Source: an uncultured Methanospirillum sp. (GTDB lineage: Archaea > Halobacteriota > Methanomicrobia > Methanomicrobiales > Methanospirillaceae). From it: a stretch of 64,000 nucleotides of DNA. Both the position numbers and the translations under genes were made by a program. Where the stretch lies: positions 496,001-560,000 of the forward strand of contig NZ_OY764544.1 of assembly GCF_963668475.1 (NCBI RefSeq), in the 5' to 3' direction. The notes beneath the pieces are model-generated. The model saw only the letters and a program-made list of their open reading frames with translations. It was not told the DNA's origin and made no database searches. Shown here piece after piece: positions 44,801 to 52,198 of the stretch. Numbering within the stretch: the stretch's first letter is position 1; each line of letters starts with the position of its first letter.

Positions 44801-45028
44801 GGTGAGTTCAAACAATCGGAGCCCGTCTGAAACCAGATGAATTGAATCGGTAAGATGCTGCCCGGTGTTATTCATCGTCAGCATCCAGTTGTTCTCAAGG
44901 TTCTGACGGGTTTCAGAGTAGGATATGACTGATATGATAGTCGTAAAGATGATGAGTGCAGCGATCATCGTGAGCATGATGAGGAACGAGAATGGAATGA
45001 TCCCTGGTAACCTTCCTATTCTTCTCAT
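41900..45028 (-). CDS. Membrane sensor histidine kinase: extracellular sensor, HAMP, three PAS, HisKA, HATPase
   Basis: 1042 residues. A first membrane helix at about 15-37 and a second near 318-340 (HLLIAAISVFLAILLAYYLT) enclose an extracellular domain of about 280 residues, Cache-like in length and in its YIIDDQGIIINSTL segment. HAMP follows (RPIRQIIDDIDSIAKGDLDH), then PAS domains at about 405-525, 530-650 and 655-770, and a coiled coil. HisKA has LGHDLRTPLTPVLGLLPDL; HATPase has DNLVSNGIKYI, ADNGQGL and GLGLAICRRIV. GAGAGGTAATCAG before the ATG is a strong ribosome binding site. First gene of a kinase-regulator-CheB operon. Confidence 0.93.
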   Translation of the reverse strand: MRRIGRLPGIIPFSFLIMLTMIAALIIFTTIISVISYSETRQNLENNWMLTMNNTGQHLTDSIHLVSDGLRLFELTYDPVLKQDFVPFLEAYNTSDQNPMGIDLIRLKEELPSPLGPKTDLYIIDDQGIIINSTLSSDLGLDFKTWPDVYRDITRIREGDMFRSDRAVIGFKSDQVVRKYAYLPTPDHRYLLELSIVVDEYMHERKDFSLLHAAESVADQNPEVVSITLFDSMVRSLSAEGVVQSVQDNETVEKVRSAFSQKKDIEVSDSDGVVSERFIYIQAGGNETVSDNMLNMVAHIRYDPSSYLSRLRATFQYHLLIAAISVFLAILLAYYLTRHLTRPIRQIIDDIDSIAKGDLDHQVHHTGSPEFTRLEGSITLMVQSLKTLIETLREKEDRLVTSEQRYRSLVESQTDLIIRFDQSGIIRYTNQAFYQAFQLTPDEVIGKPVFDLVSGDLLSVTRKFFENMAASPSASTLETRIQKKDGTTIWVQWVNQVITDQDRVITEYQSVGRDITKRKSAETALRESEEKYRLLVSSLPDFIIVHQNGKVLLTNDATATVLGYKQEDLINTHVLDYVLPEYHDVVISGMKQRIQGEEVPHYEIAVRGADGSLRQVIVRASIISSTGIPTFLTVLTDITERKKAEELVIEGERKYRRLVEQLNEGILITDTQEATIFTNSRMQEILGYSGEELIGKEFSSFVLPEEIPYLRERIANRNKGISERYSLTLLTRHKKQIFTEISASPSMSPDGTITGSIAVVTDVTRRKKAEKKLEKYTHDLEQKTVELEVLRDQLFAMNKDLDRIVKGRTDQVMKLLTQKDEFIMQLGHDLRTPLTPVLGLLPDLISEEEDELTKKTLLIIHTNVRFIQEICDKSLKLAKMSSFDIKPDIEPVAIRDVVTSLLNAHAVELQAAGITACNAVPSELVAGADPILFHELLDNLVSNGIKYIQRKDGELLISGNTEGEMIEIRVADNGQGLRAGETEKIFDVFYKSDRSRHDKTSTGLGLAICRRIVENHRGSIWAESPGPGRGTTFIILLPAWKY

Positions 45029-45207
45029 CTGATTACCTCTCCTTTATCACACCGGTTACAAATAGAATTCAGGCCCCATACATATCCAGCGATATACTAC
45101 AGTCCCTCACGTTCTGGTATATGGATAATAATAACTCATATGGTACAAGAATATAAGGTTCACTTCAGGATTACGCAAGGATTCAGATCACACATTTCAG
45201 GCTGTTC

Positions 45208-46845
45208 ATGAAACAAGGCAGAAGACCAGATAATACCAGGAAAGAGAAGGGAGAGCCCAATAAGAGCAGACTCTCCGGTTCTGATCCCAGGAGAAGAGAG
45301 AGAGAGACGTCCGGCTCCAGGCCGGATACTATACAAAAGAAACGCTCTGTATCTCACAAGAAAAGCCCAGCCAAACCGGATGGCCCGATACTTCCATCAC
45401 TCCTCGAAGACCTGATCTCCCGGTATATCACCGAAAAGACAGAAAAATCGTATGATGATCCGGTTTTTCTGGAGCGTCTTCGTCAGGCAATCATTGCCCA
45501 GAAGGCATCGTACTGGCGGGAAAAACCCGGGAAGTCGGTAAAGTACGGAAGAGGATATGACATCCTCTCCTACCTCGCCTACCAGGTTCCGGTTTACTTT
45601 TCCCAGTTCAGATCCCTCCTGCAGGACCTTGAGAATCAATCGGTTCTCCCAAATGATCTCGTGGTACTTGATATCGGAACCGGCCCGGGTGTTGTTCCTC
45701 TGGCCATCATCGATCTCTGGAAGGATCAGAAGAAAGGGACCCTTGATATGTATTCAATCGAGCGGTCGGCAGAACATATCGAAGCATTCAGGTACCTGAC
45801 CGACGGGTATGCACAAGATAAGCCTGGAATCAATATCCATCAGGTGCTACAGGAAGACCTGACAAAGATATCAGATCTGAATCTGCCAACTCTGCCGGAA
45901 AAAGCAGGACTCATCACGTTTCAGAATGTCCTTGCTGAACTTGAACATCTGAGTATTCCTGCCAGGGCTGCTATCGTCAATTCATATGCCAGGCTTCTCA
46001 GCGATGACGGATTTCTCATCATTGTTGAGCCTGCAGAACTACGACATGCCACAAGCCTGCGATTACTCCAGAAGGAACTGATCAAGAGTGGACTCCATGT
46101 CTATGCCCCATGCTCATATCTCTGGGGAAGCGGGTGTGACCCGGCCTCATGCTGGACTTTCAGGGAAGACTCACCGATACAACCTACATCTCTGATGACC
46201 CTCCTTGCCGGAGAAGAGGAAGGGTACCGGTTCATTAATACAGACAGAAAGTATGCCTATGTCATTCTGACAAAGCAGCAGAAAACCAGATGCACATACC
46301 GTGTTCCGAGAAAAACCCGGATGGTCCGCCTCTCTCACCTTGAAAAGTTCGCAGGTCGTCTCATCTCTGTAGCGGGTGTCAGGATGTCAGGGGATATCGG
46401 GAACAGGGGAATGCACATATTCAAGTTCTGCGACGGAACCTGCAAAGAGCCGACATACCTGGTTCTCTCTGCCAGAAACCGGAGACCCGGTCATGCACCC
46501 CTCTTTGCATCCGGATATGGTGATCCTCTGACGATCACCGGTGTGCAGGTCCGTCGCCATCAGCAGCATAAGGCATGGAACCTGGTTATCAGCCAGGACT
46601 CCCGCATCGAACCGGCTTTGTCAGCCAGGGAACGCCGTCCCGGAGATCCTGCACAAAACGATGAAGTTGAGCAGGATGATTTTTCTACTTCAATCCCAGA
46701 TACAGACAAATCAGAAAGACCTTCACCGTCATCAAAGCCAGTCAGAGATAAGAAACGCAGGCCTGCTGATCAGGAAGGCAGAAAAGTGAGTCGTCCATTC
46801 AACTCAAGGCGTGAAAAGCAAAAAAGGATCAGAAGAGGGGAGTAA
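45208..46845 (+). CDS. Rsm22-family rRNA methyltransferase-like protein
   Basis: 545 residues. A basic, low-complexity N-terminus (about 1-55) precedes a SAM-binding fold, VVLDIGTGPGVVPLAIIDLW near residue 150, and ITFQNVLAELEHL. The cysteine group CSYLWGSGCDPASCW (about 301-314) plus a later Cys in RCTYRVPRK fit the [4Fe-4S] site described for the Rsm22/METTL17 family. The C-terminal part (about 375-475) looks like an OB fold, followed by a charged tail. The mitochondrial relatives assist small-subunit ribosome assembly; in archaea the exact role is less certain. The gene is divergent from the membrane kinase and has its own promoter region. Confidence 0.85.
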   Translation: MKQGRRPDNTRKEKGEPNKSRLSGSDPRRRERETSGSRPDTIQKKRSVSHKKSPAKPDGPILPSLLEDLISRYITEKTEKSYDDPVFLERLRQAIIAQKASYWREKPGKSVKYGRGYDILSYLAYQVPVYFSQFRSLLQDLENQSVLPNDLVVLDIGTGPGVVPLAIIDLWKDQKKGTLDMYSIERSAEHIEAFRYLTDGYAQDKPGINIHQVLQEDLTKISDLNLPTLPEKAGLITFQNVLAELEHLSIPARAAIVNSYARLLSDDGFLIIVEPAELRHATSLRLLQKELIKSGLHVYAPCSYLWGSGCDPASCWTFREDSPIQPTSLMTLLAGEEEGYRFINTDRKYAYVILTKQQKTRCTYRVPRKTRMVRLSHLEKFAGRLISVAGVRMSGDIGNRGMHIFKFCDGTCKEPTYLVLSARNRRPGHAPLFASGYGDPLTITGVQVRRHQQHKAWNLVISQDSRIEPALSARERRPGDPAQNDEVEQDDFSTSIPDTDKSERPSPSSKPVRDKKRRPADQEGRKVSRPFNSRREKQKRIRRGE

Positions 46846-46897
46846 AAATAGTTTTAAAGTGTTGTGCACCTAATTTTCTGTATACGCGGGGTTGGGG

Positions 46898-48808
46898 ATG
46901 TCTGACGAGGATCCGATAAAGATACTAAAGGTCCGGTTTGCCAAAGGGGAGATCAGTACCTCGCAATATGAGGAGATGCTCTCATATCTCCTCGACGATG
47001 TATCAGCAATACAAAAAAATCCCGTCACTGAGACAACTGAGTTAACCCAGGACCCGGACATCAGTGAGACACTGACAACCTCATCTGAACCATGTGTTCC
47101 TGAATCTGAAGAGGACGCAGAGATACAGACGTCAGGTGAGGTTCAGGCTGATCTGGATTACGACTCTGACGAGCCGATCGGTGACGATCCCATCACTGAC
47201 GAGGGCTTTCACCCCCACCTCGCAGGAGACAGTGTAGCACAACCTGATGGCTCGGCACAAGGTGCTGGTCAGCTCCCTGAAAGCCAGTACCTTGCCGATG
47301 CCACGCTCTCAGCAGGAATTGTTGATGAGAACCGGATCCTGGAAGAGCAGATAGAAGAACTTGAGATCATTGAGGAGACCGAGGAGGGGGTCCAGGGTGA
47401 GAGACCAGCAATCCCGGGCGTATTCCTTTCAGGTCAGGATCTCGGGAATGTCTGTTATGTCACGGCAGTGAATCTGATCCATGCAGGAGAATATGACAAG
47501 GCCCTGCCATTTCTTGAAAAGAGTATCGAGATAGATCCAAACCAGTCTCAGGCCTGGCTTTATCGCGGAAGCATCCTACACAACAAGAAATCCTACGAAG
47601 AGGCACTGGTCTGTTTTGACAAAGCACTCTCTCTTGACAAAACTCAGATCAAGGCGGCTCTCTTCAAAGGCTACTGCCTCTTCAACCTTCACCGGGATCA
47701 AGATGCACTTTCAGCATTCGATCTCGTTATCTCGCAGGACAGGAGGCATGCCCGTGCATGGCTCTTCAAAGGGTACTGTCTTCAGAATCTGAAGCAGTTC
47801 CGCGAAGCTGCATCTGCTTTTACTGCAGTTACTGAACATAACCCGAAGGATATGGCAGGATATCTCCACAAAGGGATCTGCCTCTTTGAACTGGACCAGC
47901 ATCGGGATGCTCTCTCTGCATTTGACAAGGTCCTTGAGCTTGACAAGAGGAACCTCTCGGCCTGGCTCTTTAAGATCCGTTCATTTATCAAGATGAACAG
48001 GTACCAGGAGGCTCTGCAGAGTTCTTCCAAGCTGATAGAGATAACACCCCGCGAGATCAGTGCCTGGCTATCCCGTGCAGACCTCCTTCTGAAACTGAAC
48101 AAGATAGAAGAAGCACTTGACGCCACAAAAAAAGCACTCGTGGTTGACAAGTGGAATGCTGATGCCTGGAACCTTCGCGGGCTCTGCTTTCATAAACTGA
48201 AGCGGTACGAACAGGCCCTTCCCTGTTATGAAAATGCCCTGAAACTCAACCCCCGTCATGCTGAGGCGATGAGAAACCGTGCCTCGTGCTTCCATAAATT
48301 AAAGCGACATGTGGACGCCCTGCAGTACTACGAGGTTGCCATTGAAGAGAACCCGGACAATGTCGAGGCCTGGTTTAACCGTGGACTGATCCTCCACAAG
48401 TCCAAACAGTACGATGATGCACTGGTCTCATACGATAAAGTGATCAACCTCGACAGGTTCAACGTAAAGGCCTACTTCAACAAGGGAAAGATACACCGGG
48501 CTCTTGAACAGTATTATGAGGCTCTCCAATCCTTCACCCAGGCAACAAATGTAGACCCGCAGTTTGCAGCAGCCTGGTTTCATATGGGTCTCATCTACTC
48601 AGATCTTGTGAGGCATAAAGAGGCGATCCAGTGTTATGACCGGACGCTCAGGCTTGACCCGAAACATGTAGGAGCCCTGCTCAACAAAGGGATCATCCTT
48701 GATGACCTTGGTGCAAAACGTGAAGCGTTTGCCTGTTTCCAGAGAGCAACTGCTCTTGACCCGAGGGTTGCAACAAGTATGAAAGCAAAGGGTAAGTTCG
48801 CCCACTGA
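46898..48808 (+). CDS. SHOCT-TPR protein with about 13 tetratricopeptide repeats
   Basis: 636 residues from the ATG at 46898 (a TTG six bases earlier is in frame). Residues about 6-36 (PIKILKVRFAKGEISTSQYE) form a SHOCT-type short helix pair. An acidic, disordered linker follows to about 180. Then come about 13 consecutive 34-residue TPRs, each with an AWLFKG-, AYFNKG- or AWNLRG-type helix and an EALxxFDKALxLD-type second helix. TPR arrays are protein-binding scaffolds. No catalytic domain or membrane segment is present. It is monocistronic as far as can be seen and tail-to-tail with the adenosylhomocysteinase gene. Confidence 0.93.
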   Translation: MSDEDPIKILKVRFAKGEISTSQYEEMLSYLLDDVSAIQKNPVTETTELTQDPDISETLTTSSEPCVPESEEDAEIQTSGEVQADLDYDSDEPIGDDPITDEGFHPHLAGDSVAQPDGSAQGAGQLPESQYLADATLSAGIVDENRILEEQIEELEIIEETEEGVQGERPAIPGVFLSGQDLGNVCYVTAVNLIHAGEYDKALPFLEKSIEIDPNQSQAWLYRGSILHNKKSYEEALVCFDKALSLDKTQIKAALFKGYCLFNLHRDQDALSAFDLVISQDRRHARAWLFKGYCLQNLKQFREAASAFTAVTEHNPKDMAGYLHKGICLFELDQHRDALSAFDKVLELDKRNLSAWLFKIRSFIKMNRYQEALQSSSKLIEITPREISAWLSRADLLLKLNKIEEALDATKKALVVDKWNADAWNLRGLCFHKLKRYEQALPCYENALKLNPRHAEAMRNRASCFHKLKRHVDALQYYEVAIEENPDNVEAWFNRGLILHKSKQYDDALVSYDKVINLDRFNVKAYFNKGKIHRALEQYYEALQSFTQATNVDPQFAAAWFHMGLIYSDLVRHKEAIQCYDRTLRLDPKHVGALLNKGIILDDLGAKREAFACFQRATALDPRVATSMKAKGKFAH

Positions 48809-48827
48809 TTTTAAAAAAAGACGGGAT

Positions 48828-50090
48828 TTACGTCCCGACGTCCCAGCTGCACATGTACTGCTGCTGATCTGCACTCAGGGTATCGATCCCTAGCCCGAGT
48901 GATGCAAGTTTAATAGATGCAACCTCGCGGTCGATGCTGTCAGGCACTTCATGAACTCCGGGTCCGAGTTCGGCATGATGGTCAGCGATAAATCTGGTAC
49001 CAAGAGCCTGCAAGGCGAAGGAGAGATCCATCACCTCAATCGGGTGACCCATACCTTTCGGCACTGCCAGGTTCACAAGTCTGCCTTCTGCAAGCAGGTG
49101 AATGGTACGGCCGTTGAGGAGGTAACTGTGGATTCCATCACGTTCGGTTATCTTCTCGGCATGTGCATTCAGCCAGGCACCATCGATCTCAACATTGAAG
49201 TGGCCGGCATTGGAGAGAATTGCACCATCTTTCAGCAGACTGAAGTGCTCTTCCCTGATGATATCCTTGTTACCGGTTGTTGTGATAAAGATATCACCGA
49301 CCTCTGCTGCCTTGGTCATCGGCATGACATGGTATCCTTCCATGTATGCTTCAAGAGCACGGCGTGGATCGACCTCGGTAACGATTACCTTTGCACCAAG
49401 CCCGGAAGCCTTGCGGGCGATACCCCGCCCACAGTATCCGAACCCTGCAACTACCAGCCACTTTCCTGCAATCAGGTTGTTGGTTGTGGCCATGATGGCG
49501 GTGAGGGCACTTTCTCCGGTTCCATGCACATTATCAAAGAATCTCTTCATCGGGGTATCGTTGACTGCGATGACAGGGAACTCGAGCTTGCCCTCGTCTG
49601 CCATGGCTCGCAGGCGGTGGATACCGGTGGTCGTCTCTTCACATCCGCCGATGATCTTCTTGAGCACATCACGCCGTGTTGTGTGCATCCGGTGGATCAG
49701 ATCCATACCGTCATCGATGGTGATGTCCGGCTTTGCATCCAGGACCGCATCCATGGCCTTGTAATACTCATCAACAGAGCATCCACGTTTTGCATAACAG
49801 GTAACCCCATCAACTCTGTCTAATGCCTGGGCAACATCATCCTGGGTTGAGAGCGGGTTGCACCCGGTGATAAAGACCTTTGCCCCTCCTGCTGCAAGGG
49901 TTTTCACCAGGTTTGCCGTCTTTGCCTCGACATGAAGTGCCATGCCGATAGTCATCCCGTCAAACGGCTTATCTTTTTTAAACCGCTCTGCAATGGTGCC
50001 TAGCACCGGCATATACTGCCGTGCCCATTCTATCTTGAGATCCCCTGAGTCCATGATATCTTCCGTAAAACTCTCTGATCCACCGGCCAT
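48828..50090 (-). CDS. ahcY: Adenosylhomocysteinase family enzyme
   Basis: 420 residues. The NAD-binding site is VAGFGYCGRGIARKASGLGA. Active-site segments are TGCNPLSTQDDVAQAL, NDTPMKRFFDNVHGTGES (Lys, Asp and Asn of the catalytic pocket) and LSNAGHFNVEID with the catalytic His. The family splits S-adenosylhomocysteine to adenosine and homocysteine. In Methanocaldococcus the homologue prefers S-inosylhomocysteine, so the same may hold here. It recycles the product of the methyltransferases. The protein is shorter than bacterial forms, as usual in archaea. It is divergent from hisF. Confidence 0.93.
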   Translation of the reverse strand: MAGGSESFTEDIMDSGDLKIEWARQYMPVLGTIAERFKKDKPFDGMTIGMALHVEAKTANLVKTLAAGGAKVFITGCNPLSTQDDVAQALDRVDGVTCYAKRGCSVDEYYKAMDAVLDAKPDITIDDGMDLIHRMHTTRRDVLKKIIGGCEETTTGIHRLRAMADEGKLEFPVIAVNDTPMKRFFDNVHGTGESALTAIMATTNNLIAGKWLVVAGFGYCGRGIARKASGLGAKVIVTEVDPRRALEAYMEGYHVMPMTKAAEVGDIFITTTGNKDIIREEHFSLLKDGAILSNAGHFNVEIDGAWLNAHAEKITERDGIHSYLLNGRTIHLLAEGRLVNLAVPKGMGHPIEVMDLSFALQALGTRFIADHHAELGPGVHEVPDSIDREVASIKLASLGLGIDTLSADQQQYMCSWDVGT

Positions 50091-50206
50091 ATAGCCGCGT
50101 CAAAGAGGAGTTTTCAATCTTCGGTATAATAAGGACGCCTGCATTATTAAAAGAATCAGATACGGAAGCATAACCCTCATCAGGTACAGCAGAGGAGATC
50201 TCAGGC

Positions 50207-51025
50207 ATGGTACTTACCCGCCGCATCATCCCGTGCCTGGATATCAAAGACGGCCGAGTCGTGAAAGGGACGAACTTTCTCGGGCTGCGCGATGCCGGTG
50301 ATCCAGTGGAACTAGCCGAGCGGTACAATGAACAGGGTGCAGATGAGGTGGTGTTCCTCGATATCACGGCATCAAAAGAGAAGAGAGGGATGATCATCGA
50401 TGTGATCAGCCGTGCCGCAGACCGGCTCTTTCTTCCCCTTACCGTGGGCGGCGGAATCAGATCGCTTGAGGACATCAAACGGACACTGCGTGCAGGGGCA
50501 GACAAGGTCAGCATGAACACGAGTGCTGTGGAAGATCCCTCGCTCATAGAGCAGGGAGCACGTGCCTTTGGAACCCAGTGTATCGTTGTAGCCATCGATG
50601 TCAGGCGGAATATGAATGAGAATCCTGACGCCTCGCCTGTTACTCTCAAAGACGGTACCACCTGCTGGTATGAGGTTGTCACCTACGGGGGATCACGGCC
50701 AACCGGGATCGATGCGGTACAGTGGGCAAAGGAGGCAGAAGAGCGGGGTGCAGGGGAGATCCTGCTCACCTCCATGGAGACGGACGGAACCAAGGACGGG
50801 TTTGATATTTCGATCACCTCCCGGATATCTGATGCGGTTGGAATACCGGTCATCGCTTCAGGAGGAGTCGGAACTCTTGAACATTTTTACGACGGGTTTG
50901 TGTACGGTAAGGCAGATGCAGCACTTGCTGCAAGTGTCTTTCACTACGGGGAATTGACAGTTTCAGAGGTGAAGGAGTACCTCATAAAGAGAGATCTTCC
51001 GATCAGGCCCCCACTGAAACGATAG
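50207..51025 (+). CDS. hisF: Imidazole glycerol phosphate synthase subunit HisF
   Basis: 272 residues of the (beta/alpha)8 HisF barrel. The catalytic aspartates are in [12 protein letters not shown] near the N-terminus and in VVAIDVRRN. Phosphate-binding loops are [12 protein letters not shown] and [13 protein letters not shown]. HisF uses ammonia delivered by HisH to close the imidazole ring and release AICAR in histidine synthesis. hisH is not next to it. GAGGAGATC at 50192-50200 gives a strong ribosome binding site. It ends one base before the convergent nitroreductase gene. Confidence 0.96.
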   Translation: MVLTRRIIPCLDIKDGRVVKGTNFLGLRDAGDPVELAERYNEQGADEVVFLDITASKEKRGMIIDVISRAADRLFLPLTVGGGIRSLEDIKRTLRAGADKVSMNTSAVEDPSLIEQGARAFGTQCIVVAIDVRRNMNENPDASPVTLKDGTTCWYEVVTYGGSRPTGIDAVQWAKEAEERGAGEILLTSMETDGTKDGFDISITSRISDAVGIPVIASGGVGTLEHFYDGFVYGKADAALAASVFHYGELTVSEVKEYLIKRDLPIRPPLKR

Positions 51026-51026
51026 A

Positions 51027-51773
51027 TCACTCTTTTCTTCTTCCCACCGTCGCCATGTAAATGCAGAACTGTTCCTTGCCATCGATGCCAAGTGCACAGT
51101 TTATCTCATCGTCCCGGTACGAACCGATGGCACAGGTACCGCACCCGAGGGCGGCCCCGATAAGATAGAGGTTCTGGCATACATGCCCTGCTTCAATAAA
51201 CAGGTACCGCCATCCCCTTGATCCAAATTTCCAGAGGATCCGGTCAGGTACAGCAATCCAGAGAAATGCGACCGCTGACTTCTGCACAAGCTCCGGCCTT
51301 CTGCAGGCTGCAGCGATCGCTTCTCCTCCCCCGACATGGCAGGTCTCTCTGACCAGGGCATGATCAAGCGGAAGGTAGCGGTAGATTCCGGGCTCTATTC
51401 CCTCAACCCGGTTTACAACGATATATGACTCGAACGGATGCAGTGCACCAGCAGACGGAGCATTACGAAGATGAGGCGCTCCTCCTGCTTCACTAACTCC
51501 CTGCGTATAGTGGAGCATCAGCGAGAGCTCCCATTTCATGAGGGGTTCATCTGAGTAGTCGCGTACCGTGCGACGCATCTCCATGGTATCGCATAAAAGC
51601 ACGGGATCCATCGGAATATCAGATGGCTTAGGAAGGACGATCAGGTTCTGTGATGGTTCACATGTACCACAGACCTTCGGACTCCCGGCTGCGGTCCCCG
51701 ATGTTGGTACGGACTCCTGCAGACGGGTCTGATCAAGAAAAGAGCATCCAGTATACCAGGCCGGTGTCTCCAT
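51027..51773 (-). CDS. SagB-type nitroreductase / ThcOx family dehydrogenase
   Basis: 248 residues from the ATG at 51773. Family features are MEMRRTVRDYSDEPLMKWEL, the FMN-binding start; APSAGALHPFESYIVVNRVE; GIYRYLPLDHAL; and the C-terminal EAGHVCQNLYLIGAALGCGT with AIGSYRDDEI. These FMN enzymes oxidise azoline rings in some peptide pathways, but many stand-alone members have unknown roles. The N-terminal FLDQTRL region matches the family, supporting the early start. No peptide-maturation genes lie nearby. It is convergent with hisF and lies just past rnpB. Confidence 0.88.
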   Translation of the reverse strand: METPAWYTGCSFLDQTRLQESVPTSGTAAGSPKVCGTCEPSQNLIVLPKPSDIPMDPVLLCDTMEMRRTVRDYSDEPLMKWELSLMLHYTQGVSEAGGAPHLRNAPSAGALHPFESYIVVNRVEGIEPGIYRYLPLDHALVRETCHVGGGEAIAAACRRPELVQKSAVAFLWIAVPDRILWKFGSRGWRYLFIEAGHVCQNLYLIGAALGCGTCAIGSYRDDEINCALGIDGKEQFCIYMATVGRRKE

Positions 51774-51823
51774 ATATAGCAATAGCAGCACCAGCTACTT
51801 GAATCGTTCTCAGAAGAAGTATT

Positions 51824-52138
51824 GAGTGGGAGGAGTAAGCCCCCTTCTGTTCATTGCGGCATTCAGCTTAGCGCCGAACCCGGGCAGACACCGGGCTGTC
51901 TGTATGCCCTGTTCCGGCTTGCACCCGCAGGGATTCACCGTTCCATCGACTCCTGCTCTTCGACGCTCTGCAGTTTGGTTCTGCATCATAGCTCTGAGCA
52001 GGCCGTGTCGTTTCTGTGCCATAGCCATGACTCTCGCCATCCCCGAGTGAACGAGGCTGCGTACCCGATTGGTGGGGGGACTTTCCTCAGCTGCCCGTCT
52101 GAAACAGACAGGCTACCGTCAGCCGCACACTCCCTCTC
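51824..52138 (-). ncRNA. rnpB: RNase P RNA (archaeal type)
   Basis: On the minus strand the sequence contains the universal RNase P core: GAGGAAAGTCCCCCC (around 52075-52088), CACAGAAACGACACGG (around 52015), and the 3' signature GGGGGCTTACTCC near the end. The ends pair as P1: GAGAGGGAG (52138-52130) with CTCCCACTC (51832-51824), one mismatch. The length of about 315 nt fits archaeal RNAs. It is the catalytic RNA that trims the 5' ends of tRNA precursors. No clear TATA box is seen in the 60 bases before it, so it may be co-transcribed with the surface-protein gene upstream. Confidence 0.93.
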
Positions 52139-52198
52139 ACCTTATGGGTTATCTGTACTTGCTGAAGAAGCTCACCAAAAAAAGATGAAGAGTGAGGG

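Noticed and set aside
48951..49823. A 290-codon open frame opposite the adenosylhomocysteinase gene
   Set aside because: Shadow of a well-conserved gene; Cys/His-rich translation without any motif.
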